Assembly: GCF_016428855.1 (NCBI RefSeq)
Contig: NZ_JAELTN010000043.1
Location: 1 to 42,534, forward strand
Length of the DNA: 42,534 nt
Direction of reading: 5' to 3'
Source of the DNA: Pedobacter sp. ASV28
Lineage (GTDB): Bacteria; Bacteroidota; Bacteroidia; Sphingobacteriales; Sphingobacteriaceae
The position numbers were made by a program, and so were the translations under genes. Of the stretch, positions 15,367 to 24,220 are shown piece after piece. Below the pieces are notes generated by a model. The model worked only from the letters and a program-made list of their open reading frames with translations. It ran no database searches and had not been told where the DNA came from. How positions within the stretch are numbered: the first letter of the stretch is position 1; each line of letters starts with the position of its first letter.

Positions 15367-16254
15367 ATGAAAGATAAGGTAGAATTTAGAAAAGTAAGGG
15401 AGTTTGGTGAAATTATTTCGGATAGTTTTCTGTTTGTGAAGCAAAATTTTAAGCCTTTGCTTAAATCATTTGGCTGCTTTTGTGGAGTGTTTATTATTGC
15501 TGGGCTTATTACTTCTGTATTTACCCAAATGCAGATTAGTGGCCTACAGTCGGATTTTGATAATGGTAATTATTCGGCAAATGTCTCTACTTGGAATCTA
15601 CTGTTCACCTGGCGATATATTCTGCTGATTTTGTTTATGATTTTAAATTATACAGCCATATATACTACCGTGCTTAGCTATATTGCCTTATATATAGTAA
15701 AAGGTAATGCTGCACCTAACCTGGAAGAAGTATGGAGTTATTTTAAATTCTACTTTCTAAGAATAATGTTTGGCGGAATACTAACCTCTATCATTTGGAC
15801 GGTATGTTTTGTATGTTGTATCATACCTGGAATTTATATAACGCCAGCATTCTTTATTATCTATTCTATTATGGTGCTTGAAAATACGAATTGGGCAGAT
15901 GCTTTTAACCGATCTTACCAATTGCCCAAAAACAATTGGTGGGTTACCATGGCCACAATATTGATAGTACTCATTATTACCATTACCTTTACGACCGTTA
16001 TTCAGCTGCCCGGATATTTGGTGTTAATGATTGCTGCTTTCACCCACAAAGGAGACGAAATGATGCAATGGTACCAGATCATCGTATATGTATTGCAATA
16101 TTTGTCGCAGGTGTTTTTTATTATTCCAATTGTGGCTTCGGCACTTATTCACTTCAATTTGGTAGAAAGAAAGGAAAGTACTGGGCTACTGGCCCGTATT
16201 GAAAACTTTGGTCATTCTGCAGATCCCCAATTTCATTCGGAGGAAGAATATTAG
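15367..16254 (+). CDS. Multi-pass membrane protein of the MoxR-DUF58 cluster
   Basis: The 295-residue protein has about six hydrophobic segments (roughly 30-55, 80-120, 140-170, 190-215, 230-255) and a basic, hydrophilic N-terminus (KDKVEFRKVREFGEIISDSF). The PGIYITPAFFIIYSIMVLEN region and the following WADAFNRSYQL resemble the YciC/DUF975-type and glycerophosphodiester-phosphodiesterase membrane domains, but I cannot assign a family firmly. It sits between the SpoIIM-like and DUF4129 genes, with one base separating its stop from the next start, so it is co-expressed with them. Residues after 270 form a charged cytosolic tail (HSADPQFHSEEEY). Confidence 0.65.
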   Translation: MKDKVEFRKVREFGEIISDSFLFVKQNFKPLLKSFGCFCGVFIIAGLITSVFTQMQISGLQSDFDNGNYSANVSTWNLLFTWRYILLILFMILNYTAIYTTVLSYIALYIVKGNAAPNLEEVWSYFKFYFLRIMFGGILTSIIWTVCFVCCIIPGIYITPAFFIIYSIMVLENTNWADAFNRSYQLPKNNWWVTMATILIVLIITITFTTVIQLPGYLVLMIAAFTHKGDEMMQWYQIIVYVLQYLSQVFFIIPIVASALIHFNLVERKESTGLLARIENFGHSADPQFHSEEEY

Positions 16255-16255
16255 T

Positions 16256-17002
16256 ATGCAACGATTCCTACTTTTTCTGTTGTTGTTTTTTAGTTTAGGT
16301 GTACAGGCACAGTCCGTAAAAAAAGCAGATTCCGTAAAAAGGATTACAGGCCTAATATTGGATAGTGCCAAGGTTGAGCTGAGAAAGTTCGACGACAGAA
16401 AAATACAGGAATACAAAGAAAATAAAGAATTTCAATACGAAGATCTGAAGCCTAAAAATCAAGGTTTTTGGGAACGGATATGGCATGCTTTCTGGCAGTG
16501 GCTCGATCGCCTGTTTGCTGGCAGTGGGGAAAAAACAAGCTCTTCGTTCTGGAATGGAGTTCTTAAATACGGCTTGATGGCCATTTGTATGGCACTGATT
16601 GTATTCGTGGTTTTTAAACTTATTGGGGTCGATTTTAAAATTTTCGCCCGAAAGTCGAAAGAAGTTGAGGTGCCCTATGATGAAAGTTTAGAAAATATAC
16701 ATGAAATTAATTTCGATGAGCAAATAGAAGATGCGCTACAAAAGGCAAACTACAGGCTTACCGTTAGGTTGCTATACCTAAAAACGTTAAAGTTTCTGGC
16801 CGATAGGGAATTGATAGATTGGCAGCCCGATAAAACTAATCAGGCCTATGTAAAGGAGCTGGCAGAAACCAGGCTAGAAAAAGACTTTGTGGCCCTTACC
16901 CATCAATTTGAATATATTTGGTATGGTGATTTTAATATTGATAGGTCATCATTTCTACAAATAGAACATGCTTTTCATCAATTTAATCAGGCTAATATAT
17001 GA
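16256..17002 (+). CDS. DUF4129-domain membrane protein
   Basis: I start at ATG 16256 (248 residues). It gives a clean signal peptide, QRFLLFLLLFFSLGVQAQ, and lies one base after the preceding stop; an upstream ATG at 16199 inside the previous gene would spoil it. The extracytoplasmic part (about 20-95) is charged, a transmembrane helix lies at about 103-126 (YGLMAICMALIVFVVFKLIG), and the cytosolic DUF4129 domain is at about 160-245 with ANYRLTVRLLYLKTLKFLAD and LIDWQPDKTNQAYVKEL. DUF4129 proteins accompany MoxR/DUF58/transglutaminase-like systems. The stop overlaps the next ATG (ATGA at 16999), indicating translational coupling with DUF4350. Confidence 0.85.
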   Translation: MQRFLLFLLLFFSLGVQAQSVKKADSVKRITGLILDSAKVELRKFDDRKIQEYKENKEFQYEDLKPKNQGFWERIWHAFWQWLDRLFAGSGEKTSSSFWNGVLKYGLMAICMALIVFVVFKLIGVDFKIFARKSKEVEVPYDESLENIHEINFDEQIEDALQKANYRLTVRLLYLKTLKFLADRELIDWQPDKTNQAYVKELAETRLEKDFVALTHQFEYIWYGDFNIDRSSFLQIEHAFHQFNQANI

Positions 17003-18183
17003 AAGGATTGAGGTGGTATTTGATAATTTGTGGGGTATTGCTGACGGCTTATCTGGTCGCACAGTATACCAGGCCAAAACCAATTAACTGGACACCTACC
17101 TATCTTTCTGAAGATAAGATACCTTATGGTACCTATATCTTGCGAAAACAAATAGGAGATCTATTCCCCAATGCGGTGGTTAGAACGGCTCATACGCCTA
17201 TTTATAATGCGCTAAAGGAAGAAGCGACTGCCCCGAGCTCCAATTATCTGATCATTGCATCGAGGGTAAAAATTGACAAGGCAGATCTTGCCGAAATGAT
17301 AAAGTATATGCAGGCAGGTAACCATATCTTTATTGCAGCATTTGAACTGAACGGAGAAATCAATAAAAGATTAAAGCTGGAAATAGGATCTGATTTCGAA
17401 TTTCAGAACAGGACCAAATACCCCATTAATTTTGTTAATCCATTATTGAAAAGAGAGATGGATTTTTATTTCGAGCGGGGCATCAGTGCACAATATTTTA
17501 GTAAGATCGATACTGCAAAGGCCATAGTATTGGGTAGAAAATATGAACAAAAAGCTAATTTTGTTCAGTATCGTTTTGGCAAAGGCTCTTTGTTTATCCT
17601 TCCTAATCCACAATTGCTTACCAATTACAGTCTGCTCAATGAGAATGGCGCCGAATATGCAGCAAAAGCATTGTCTTATTTGCCACAAGTGCAGCAGCTA
17701 GTTGTTGATGAATATTATACACATCCCCCGCAAAAGGATCAGTCTATTTTACGGGTGTTGTTTAAATATGATCAGCTACGTTGGGCCTATTATATCGCCT
17801 TGCTGAGCCTGGTTGTTTTTGTACTTTATGAAATGAAACGTAGGCAACGCATTATTCCCATTACTGATCCGCTAAAAAATTCATCTGTTGAATTTGCACA
17901 GGTAGTGGGCAGGGTTTATTATCAACAACGAAATAATAAGGATATTGTAGAAAAGAAAATCAATTATTTCTTGGCTTACCTAAGAACAAAGTACAGGTTG
18001 AAAACTACCGTTTTAAATCAGGAATTTATGGAAGCACTTTATAAATTATCGGGAGTGGACCAGAATCTGATTGCACAATTGATAGGGCTTATTGGCATGC
18101 TTGGCAAAGAAGTTAAGGTAAGTGATCATGACCTTATCGAACTGAATAAGCTTATTGAACAATTTTATAAAAAAGACCAGTGA
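16999..18183 (+). CDS. DUF4350-domain membrane protein
   Basis: The 394-residue protein has an N-terminal transmembrane anchor (LRWYLIICGVLLTAYLVAQY), then an extracytoplasmic DUF4350 domain (about 35-235) with YGTYILRKQIGDLFP and a ThuA/GATase-like alpha/beta pattern (NYLIIASRVKIDKADLAEMI, HIFIAAFELNGEI, FGKGSLFILPNPQLLTNY). A second transmembrane helix lies at about 255-277 (WAYYIALLSLVVFVLYEM), and the cytosolic tail (about 278-394) is helical. Members always occur beside DUF4129 and MoxR genes and have no known reaction. The start codon overlaps the DUF4129 stop. A 177-bp repeat-bearing gap follows before moxR. Confidence 0.85.
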   Translation: MKGLRWYLIICGVLLTAYLVAQYTRPKPINWTPTYLSEDKIPYGTYILRKQIGDLFPNAVVRTAHTPIYNALKEEATAPSSNYLIIASRVKIDKADLAEMIKYMQAGNHIFIAAFELNGEINKRLKLEIGSDFEFQNRTKYPINFVNPLLKREMDFYFERGISAQYFSKIDTAKAIVLGRKYEQKANFVQYRFGKGSLFILPNPQLLTNYSLLNENGAEYAAKALSYLPQVQQLVVDEYYTHPPQKDQSILRVLFKYDQLRWAYYIALLSLVVFVLYEMKRRQRIIPITDPLKNSSVEFAQVVGRVYYQQRNNKDIVEKKINYFLAYLRTKYRLKTTVLNQEFMEALYKLSGVDQNLIAQLIGLIGMLGKEVKVSDHDLIELNKLIEQFYKKDQ

Positions 18184-18210
18184 TGGTAACCAGATAGTCA
18201 GATAAGATAC

Positions 18211-18302
18211 CTATGTGGTTCGAAAAAATAAATAATGTAACCGCATATAGACACATAAAATATGATTAGTCTCTTATATTTAACGATGTGCCTATGTGGT
18301 TC
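18211..18302. repeat. Intergenic inverted repeat with AACCACATAG-type units
   Basis: Between the DUF4350 and MoxR genes, CTATGTGGTTC occurs at 18211 and again at 18292. A degenerate reverse copy, AACCGCATATAGACACATA, lies at 18239-18257 and can pair with 18287-18301 across about 30 bases. This resembles the AACCACATAGGCACATAG-type repeats scattered through Bacteroidota genomes. It interrupts an otherwise tight operon, so it may reflect a mobile repeat insertion and could affect moxR transcript processing. No reading frame is supported. Confidence 0.6.
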
Positions 18303-18360
18303 ATAAAAGAATAAAGAGTATAAATGATTTTGACATTTAATAAAAAAAAGACCAATAGCT

Positions 18361-19338
18361 ATGGAACAGGAAATATTTAGCCAACGTACCGATTTAAGCC
18401 AGCTGAGCCAAGCTGTTGCCGAAATCAGGGAAACTTTGGGCAAGATCATTGTGGGACAGCATGATACCATTGATTTATTGATTGCGGGTCTCCTTTCTAA
18501 TGGCCACTTATTGTTAGAAGGTGTACCGGGTGTAGCCAAAACATTGAGTGCCAAGTTGGTGGCCAAAAGTATTTCGGCAAGCTTTTCGAGAATACAGTTT
18601 ACACCAGACCTCATGCCCTCTGACGTATTGGGCACGGCTGTCTTTAGTCCCAAAACAGCAGAATTTCAATTTAGGAAAGGTCCGATATTTGGACATATCA
18701 TCTTGGTTGATGAAATTAATCGTGCGCCTGCTAAAACCCAGTCGGCCCTATTCGAAGCTATGGAGGAACGACAGGTTACCGTTGATGGGCATACCCATCA
18801 ACTGGAAGAACCTTTTATGGTATTGGCTACCCAAAACCCTGTTGAACAGGAAGGAACATATAGGTTGCCAGAGGCACAGTTAGATCGTTTTTTGTTTAAG
18901 GTGGAAATTAAATATCCAACTTTGGAAGAAGAGATAGAGATTTTGACCAATCAGCACCAACAGCAAATTCAGCATCAACTTGATGAGATCAAGCCTATTT
19001 TAGATATAACGCAGATCAATGCTTTAAGGGCAACCATTAAGGCATTGTTTGTTGAGCCTAAACTTTTAGCCTATGCTGCCCAGATTGTACATGAAACACG
19101 TCAACATAAATCATTGTACCTTGGCGCTTCTCCACGTGCCTCACTGGCTTTGGTGAATAGTTCAAAGGCAATTGCGGCAATTGCAGGTAGGGATTTTGTA
19201 ACGCCTGATGATGTGATCAAGGTGGCCATTCCCGTGCTGGGACATCGGGTAATGCTGAGCCCCGAAAAGGAGATGGAAGGGTTGACTACTGCAGATATCA
19301 TTACTCAGATTATTAAGAAAATTGAAGTGCCGAGATAA
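18361..19338 (+). CDS. moxR: MoxR-family AAA+ ATPase
   Basis: The 325-residue protein is a complete MoxR ATPase. The Walker A LLEGVPGVAKT is at residues 51-61 and the Walker B HIILVDEINRAP has acidic residues Asp117 and Glu118. The sensor 1 region is MVLATQNPVEQEGTYRLPEA, and the lid domain (about 200-325) includes YLGASPRASLAL. MoxR ATPases act as chaperones that assemble or activate partner proteins, usually together with a vWA-like DUF58 protein encoded next to them, as here (93 bp downstream). All ATPase residues are present. It follows DUF4350 after a repeat-bearing gap, so it may have an additional promoter. Confidence 0.95.
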   Translation: MEQEIFSQRTDLSQLSQAVAEIRETLGKIIVGQHDTIDLLIAGLLSNGHLLLEGVPGVAKTLSAKLVAKSISASFSRIQFTPDLMPSDVLGTAVFSPKTAEFQFRKGPIFGHIILVDEINRAPAKTQSALFEAMEERQVTVDGHTHQLEEPFMVLATQNPVEQEGTYRLPEAQLDRFLFKVEIKYPTLEEEIEILTNQHQQQIQHQLDEIKPILDITQINALRATIKALFVEPKLLAYAAQIVHETRQHKSLYLGASPRASLALVNSSKAIAAIAGRDFVTPDDVIKVAIPVLGHRVMLSPEKEMEGLTTADIITQIIKKIEVPR

Positions 19339-19430
19339 GTCTTATAAAGCACTTTGCCTAGGCGATATCGCGATCCCCATTTTTGAGGGGCAGGGGAGGA
19401 AAATAATGGTAAAGGCGGCAATAACAAATA

Positions 19431-20777
19431 ATGAAAGAACTCTTTAAAAAATTCTATACCAATCTGTTCCTAGAGAATAGACTTTTCATTGCCTTGGGCC
19501 TTTGCTCGGCCCTGTTTCTTTTTGCCTTCTTTTTGCCTGTTCTCGGCGATTTGCCGTATCTCCTCTTTTTTGCCCTATTATTATTGGTAATTATTGATAT
19601 TTATTTGCTTTTCAGTTCTAGGAAAGGTGTTTTTTTAAGGAGGGATGTGCCAGAACGATTGAGCAACGGCGATGATAACGAGCTTAAAATCTACCTAGAG
19701 AATTTTTATCCTTTTCAAGTTTCTGTTGGTATTATTGATGAGATTCCTTTTCAGTTTCAAAAACGTGACCTGTGGTTTAAGGCCCATTTAAAGGTAAGAG
19801 AGCAAAAAGTGATCAGTTATTTGCTGCGGCCTACCAAAAGGGGAGCCTATGAATTTGGTCTGATCAGGTTATTTGTCAGTTCGCCGCTCGGCTTGGTCAG
19901 TAGGCGGTTTAATGTGGCAGGCGAAAATACAGTTCCTGTTTACCCTTCCTTCCTTAAATTAAGACAATATGAACTGATGGCCATATCCAACCGTTTGATG
20001 GATGTAGGTATAAAAAAGATAAGAAGGGTAGGCCATAGTATGGAATTTGATCAGGTGAAAAACTATGTGGCTGGTGATGATATCAGAACCATAAATTGGA
20101 AAGCAACTGCCCGACGAAATGACTTGATGGTCAACTCCTATACGGAAGAAAAATCGCAACATATTTATTGTGTGATCGATAAGTCAAGGGCCATGAAAAT
20201 GCCGTTCGATGGATTAAGTTTGCTTGATTATGCCATTAATGCCAGCCTGATATTATCGAGTGTGGCCCTGGTAAAGCAAGATAAGGCAGGTCTGATCACC
20301 GTTGCCGAAAAGACCAAAAAGATAGTGCCTGCAGACCGCAAGTCTACGCAACTCCAAAAGATTATGGAGGTGTTGTATAATGAAAAAACAAGGTATCTAG
20401 AAACAGATATGGAAGCTTTATATGTAAGTATAAGAAGCGCCTTAAAGCAGCGTAGTTTGGTTGTTTTTTTTACAAATTTTGAGAGCATGTCTGCCTTGGA
20501 ACGACAATTGCCTTATCTGAAGCGTATAGCCAAATTCCATTTGCTATTGGTTGTGTTTTTTGAGAATACTACACTAAGGACTCTTAGTGAGGAAGGGGCA
20601 AAGGATGTAGAGGGGATCTATATTAAAACCATAGCCGAGAAATTTGCCTATGAAAAACGCCTAATTGTAAAAGAGCTGACGAGGCACGGCATTTTAAGCC
20701 TACTTACGGCACCTCAAAATCTTACGGTAAATGTGGTAAATAGTTACCTGGCCATTAAAGCCAAGCAGCAGCTATAG
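19431..20777 (+). CDS. DUF58 (vWA-like) membrane-anchored protein
   Basis: The 448-residue protein has two N-terminal transmembrane segments (about 16-35 and 40-60), an extracytoplasmic-like or cytosolic beta-rich part (about 70-180), and the DUF58 signature at about 200-245 (RRVGHSMEFDQVKNYVAGDD, then IRTINWKATARRNDLMVNSY). A vWA-like fold follows, with IYCVIDKSRAM where a MIDAS would be. The canonical DxSxS is DKSRA here, so the second serine is missing and metal binding may be weak or lost. It is the expected client of the MoxR ATPase upstream. The AEC transporter gene begins 7 bases after its stop. Confidence 0.9.
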   Translation: MKELFKKFYTNLFLENRLFIALGLCSALFLFAFFLPVLGDLPYLLFFALLLLVIIDIYLLFSSRKGVFLRRDVPERLSNGDDNELKIYLENFYPFQVSVGIIDEIPFQFQKRDLWFKAHLKVREQKVISYLLRPTKRGAYEFGLIRLFVSSPLGLVSRRFNVAGENTVPVYPSFLKLRQYELMAISNRLMDVGIKKIRRVGHSMEFDQVKNYVAGDDIRTINWKATARRNDLMVNSYTEEKSQHIYCVIDKSRAMKMPFDGLSLLDYAINASLILSSVALVKQDKAGLITVAEKTKKIVPADRKSTQLQKIMEVLYNEKTRYLETDMEALYVSIRSALKQRSLVVFFTNFESMSALERQLPYLKRIAKFHLLLVVFFENTTLRTLSEEGAKDVEGIYIKTIAEKFAYEKRLIVKELTRHGILSLLTAPQNLTVNVVNSYLAIKAKQQL

Positions 20778-20784
20778 ATAGAAG

Positions 20785-21696
20785 ATGTCGAACTTTTTGT
20801 TGATTGCCATTTGTATCCTGTTGGGGGTGTTTTTTCGAAAAAGCGGAAAGCTGCCCAAAGATGCGCATAAGGGAATAAATGCGTGGATCATTAATATTGC
20901 TTTACCTGCAGTATCGTTTAAATATTTGCCACATGTAGCATTTACCTCTGAATTGTTATTTCCGGCAATGGCCCCATTATTGATCTGGTGCTGTGCATGG
21001 CTGTATGTATATGTTTATACCAAATATAATCCAGTAAGTAAGGCTACGCTAGGCGGGTTGAAACTTACCACGGGATTAAGCAATACTTCCTTTGTGGGTT
21101 TTCCTTTGATTATTGCCTACTTTTCTGAAAAGGAATTGGGCATTGCCATTATAAGCGATCAGGTAAATTTTATATTATTGTCTACCATAGGTATTGTGGT
21201 GGCTATTCGTTCCTCACAAAATTATAAGCTCGAGGCCAGGGCAGTGCTTAAGAAAGTACTTTCATTCCCACCTATATGGGGCTGTGTACTGGCACTTAGT
21301 ATGCCAAGATATATGGATATTAGTGCTTTAGATCCCCTATTTGATAAATTGGCAGGCACCGTTGGCCCATTGGCGCTCTTTTCTATAGGACTACAATTGA
21401 AATTTGGAGGCTGGTTTGGTGAGATGAAGCACATTAGCTTTGCATTGTTATATAAATTGCTATTAGCACCTATTATCGTCTCCCTGTTCGCCATTGTTTT
21501 AGGGTTGAAGGGAAACATTCCGAAAATTGCCATTTTTGAAGCGGCCATGCCCACCTTGCTCACATCCGGAATTATTGCAGATCAATATAACCTTAACCCT
21601 AAATTGTCGAATTTGATTATTGGGGTAGGTATTGTGATTTCTTTTTTGACCACTGCGCTGTGGTATTTTATTTTAGAACAGTCGGGATTGTTTTGA
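20785..21696 (+). CDS. AEC-family (auxin efflux carrier-like) transporter
   Basis: The 303-residue protein has about ten transmembrane segments in two inverted halves. The first half contains GKLPKDAHKGINAWIINIAL and LPAVSFKYLP, the second LAPIIVSLFAIVLGLKG and a FEAAMPTLLTSGIIADQYNL motif, which are AEC (PF03547) hallmarks. Bacterial members export or import dicarboxylates such as malate and other anions, and the substrate is not predictable here. It follows the DUF58 gene by 7 bases and so is probably co-transcribed, though it is not a usual member of MoxR-DUF58 modules. Length and topology are normal for the family. Confidence 0.9.
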   Translation: MSNFLLIAICILLGVFFRKSGKLPKDAHKGINAWIINIALPAVSFKYLPHVAFTSELLFPAMAPLLIWCCAWLYVYVYTKYNPVSKATLGGLKLTTGLSNTSFVGFPLIIAYFSEKELGIAIISDQVNFILLSTIGIVVAIRSSQNYKLEARAVLKKVLSFPPIWGCVLALSMPRYMDISALDPLFDKLAGTVGPLALFSIGLQLKFGGWFGEMKHISFALLYKLLLAPIIVSLFAIVLGLKGNIPKIAIFEAAMPTLLTSGIIADQYNLNPKLSNLIIGVGIVISFLTTALWYFILEQSGLF

Positions 21697-21800
21697 ATCT
21701 GCAAAAATAGCAGGTCATTTAATGTGATTCTAGGTTAAACGAAGTGAAAAAGTACTATTTTGTTTACTAATTAATAACCCTGCCTTTGCGTAGCCTAAAA

Positions 21801-21874
21801 TGAGATCGCTTCGTCGTACCTCCCTCGCAAAGAGGAGAACAGAAGCCGTCTTTGTGAAGAATGAAGCAATCTTA
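21801..21874. repeat. Dispersed inverted repeat of the GACGAAGCAATCT type
   Basis: TGAGATCGCTTCGTCGTACC and the following bases at 21801-21834 are roughly the reverse complement of 21849-21873 (TCTTTGTGAAGAATGAAGCA, then ATCT). The unit resembles the widespread intergenic element with TTGCGAGGAGGTACGACGAAGCAATCT, seen between genes in many bacteria. It can fold as an imperfect hairpin and is probably a REP/MITE-like unit. Confidence 0.6.
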
Positions 21875-22101
21875 AAGTGAAACGAATGTTAGGTTCTGCA
21901 GTTAGTTGTTGGTAATCAGTCAAATAATGCTCGAACCGAGGTTTTTACAATTATTTCGTCTAAATGACAGGTGGGCCTAGTTTTTTCGTTGTTTATCTAT
22001 CATTTTTTATTGTACTCAAGATTGCTATATGCAATTTCATGAAAAAAAGGATCAAAAATCACCGATGCGCCTGCCCTAAACAGGGTCGAGGATCTTAAAG
22101 C

Positions 22102-22121
22102 AATATTCAACGTTGAATATT
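22102..22121. promoter_or_regulatory. Perfect 20-bp palindrome
   Basis: The 10-base half site AATATTCAAC is followed directly by its exact reverse complement. It lies 127 bases after the stop of the minus-strand Pit gene, between convergent genes, and has no adjacent start codon. It may be a protein-binding site or a remnant of a repeat; there is no T-run to make it a terminator. Confidence 0.4.
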
Positions 22122-22248
22122 ACAAAGCAATGAGGTTTACTCCGTAGCACTTTTTAAGATTTTCGTTTTTCCTTAAAATCGGAATAGGCTATGTGAATGA
22201 AGGCAGAACTTTATTGGATGTTTTATTTATAGCTAACAATTGATTGCT

Positions 22249-23550
22249 CTACTTGATGAAAATGCTTAGGATATAATAGATAATGGCGGCTAATGCAGCA
22301 GATACAGGTATGGTTAATACCCATGCCCAAACCAGTTTTACGGTTACGCCCCATTTTACGGCAGATACCCCTTTGGTTAATCCAGATCCAATGATGGAAC
22401 CGGTAATGGTATGTGTAGTACTTACCGGAATTTTTAAATGCTCAGTAAAATATAAGGTTAATGCTCCCGCTGTTTCTGCAGTTACTCCTTCGAAAGGGCT
22501 CACCTTGGTAATTTTAGAGCCCATTGTTTTTACAATTTTCCATCCGCCACTTAAAGTACCCGCAGCAATGGCACTATAACAGGCCAAAGGAATCCAAGGA
22601 GGCATATGACCAGAAACTTCTGCTCCGTTGGCATCTTTATAGGGCAGTACCACATGTAGCCATGAAGGTAAGCTTTCTACCGTAACGCCAGCTTGGTGTA
22701 TATAAACGACTACTGCGGCCGCTATAATACCCATTACTTTCTGGGAATCGTTACCACCATGACCTAAGCTAAACGAAGCTGAAGATAGAAGCTGCATTTT
22801 TCTTAGCCAAGCTGTAGACTGCACTTGGTTTAAGCTGCTAAAGATCAGGCAAAAAAAGCTGATGCAGAAAATAATGAAACCTACCAATAGCCATTTGATA
22901 TTGTGCGATTCTAAAATCACACTTAAGAATTTGGATTCAAACCTTGGATGGGCTATTTCACTGTAAAATAGCATCTCTTTATAAATAAATATACCGGTAA
23001 CAGTCATCAAAGATAAGGTGAAGATCTTAGGCCAGATACTCTTTTTGGAAGAATGAAGCAACCAAACAGAAATGAAATAAGAGACAATTGCACCAATAAA
23101 CGGAGCGAGTACAATAAATCCGATAATTACCAAAACACCTGTTGGCATTTCTCCAGGTTTACCTACTTTGTACCAGTTCACTACATTTATACCGGCATGG
23201 GCAATGGCTGCCCCAGCAAAACCACCAATTAAGGTGTGTGAGGAGCTAGATGGAATGCCAAACCACCAGGTGAGCAGATTCCATATGATGGCCGCAATTA
23301 CACCAGCCAAAATCACCACGAGATTGATTTCCATGGTGTTAGCTGTTTTGGCTACAGTGTCGGCTACGCCGAACCCGAAAACCCAATAAGCCAAGAAATT
23401 AAAAAAAGCAGCCCAAACAACAGCCTGGAAAGGGGTGAGTACTTTTGTAGCGACAATGGTTGCAATAGCATTGGCTGCATCATGAAACCCATTGATATAA
23501 TCAAAAATTAAGGCTAAAACAATAATTACAAGAAGTAAGGTTAATGTCAT
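22249..23550 (-). CDS. pit: Inorganic phosphate transporter, Pit family
   Basis: The 433-residue protein has about ten transmembrane segments in two inverted halves, each with the PiT signature. The first is DYINGFHDAANAIATIVATK (residues about 17-37). The second half has SLGHGGNDSQKVMGI and the later FTEHLKIPVSTTHTITGSII. Pit proteins import metal-phosphate complexes with protons or sodium at low affinity. The central cytosolic loop (about 170-240) is short. It is the second gene of an operon with the DUF47 protein upstream (8 bases apart), a pair in which DUF47 is thought to regulate the transporter. Candidate Pho boxes precede the operon. Confidence 0.95.
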   Translation of the reverse strand: MTLTLLLVIIVLALIFDYINGFHDAANAIATIVATKVLTPFQAVVWAAFFNFLAYWVFGFGVADTVAKTANTMEINLVVILAGVIAAIIWNLLTWWFGIPSSSSHTLIGGFAGAAIAHAGINVVNWYKVGKPGEMPTGVLVIIGFIVLAPFIGAIVSYFISVWLLHSSKKSIWPKIFTLSLMTVTGIFIYKEMLFYSEIAHPRFESKFLSVILESHNIKWLLVGFIIFCISFFCLIFSSLNQVQSTAWLRKMQLLSSASFSLGHGGNDSQKVMGIIAAAVVVYIHQAGVTVESLPSWLHVVLPYKDANGAEVSGHMPPWIPLACYSAIAAGTLSGGWKIVKTMGSKITKVSPFEGVTAETAGALTLYFTEHLKIPVSTTHTITGSIIGSGLTKGVSAVKWGVTVKLVWAWVLTIPVSAALAAIIYYILSIFIK

Positions 23551-23558
23551 GATTTGTG

Positions 23559-24200
23559 TTATGCGTTTTTAACCAAAATAGATTCTAAAACATTGGCGGC
23601 GTCTTCACATTTATCGGTTGCGATTTCTAATGTTTGTAAAACCTCTTTTTGTTTGATCAATTCAATAGCATTCGTTTCAAATTCAAATAAACGTGCAATA
23701 GCTAGGTTACAGGTATGATCTGCTTGATTTTCTGCGCTGTTTATTCTTACGCAGGCATCGGCAATTACCCGAATGTTTTTAAAGCTTCTCAGTTCTTTGA
23801 TTGCTTTTTCAAGATCGGTACACATTTCTACCAGCAATTCGGCAAGTTTTACCATTGGCTCGCCAATATGCACCACGTTATAAAGCTCAATATTACCAGC
23901 AGAAGCATGGATATAATCGGCAATATCATCTACAGCGCTAGCTAGGGAGTGGATATCTTCCCTATCAAAGGGGGTAATGAAGTTTTTACTTAATTCAATG
24001 AAAATGGTATGGGTAATATCGTCGCCTACATGTTCAAGGCGTTCAACTTCTTTAATGGCTTCTTTTCTTTTTTCAAGATCGTCAGTGGTAACCACCACAA
24101 GTAATGCTTCTGCAATTTTCCTAACGTTGCTTCCCGCTTGTTCAAATAAAGGCTGGAATTTTTTGTCTTTAGGTGTGAAGAAGCTAAATATATTATTCAT
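23559..24200 (-). CDS. DUF47 (PhoU-like) Pit accessory protein
   Basis: The 213-residue, all-helical protein starts FSFFTPKDKKFQPLFEQAGS and contains the PhoU-like metal-binding style repeats of DUF47: KEVERLEHVGDDITHTIF (E..EH.GD) and later SAENQADHTCNLA (E.QAD). It also has the AVDDIADYIHAS segment. DUF47 proteins bind metal clusters and modulate Pit transporters encoded beside them. ATG 24200 is preceded by a TACTTTTG promoter-like element at 24228-24221 and by TTAAC-type repeats. The reading continues to the Pit gene after an 8-base spacer, so both are one transcription unit. Confidence 0.95.
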   Translation of the reverse strand: MNNIFSFFTPKDKKFQPLFEQAGSNVRKIAEALLVVVTTDDLEKRKEAIKEVERLEHVGDDITHTIFIELSKNFITPFDREDIHSLASAVDDIADYIHASAGNIELYNVVHIGEPMVKLAELLVEMCTDLEKAIKELRSFKNIRVIADACVRINSAENQADHTCNLAIARLFEFETNAIELIKQKEVLQTLEIATDKCEDAANVLESILVKNA

Positions 24201-24220
24201 ACTCGTATTTAAATATGATG

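Larger units (their letters stand above)
21697..22248. other. Non-coding gap with dispersed repeats
   Basis: The 552-bp gap between convergent genes has no supported reading frame. It contains the inverted repeat and the palindrome listed separately. I see no clear rho-independent terminator for either flanking gene. Confidence 0.6.

Noticed and set aside
19362..19400. GCGATATCGC palindrome and CCCC/GGGG dyad between moxR and DUF58 genes
   Set aside because: Too short for a convincing terminator and no T-run; a stop between these two partner genes would be unexpected.
22196..22246. Plus-strand stretch GYVNEGRTLLDVLFIANN resembling a TolC-type outer-membrane efflux helix
   Set aside because: Only about 18 residues, and no flanking similarity in any frame.
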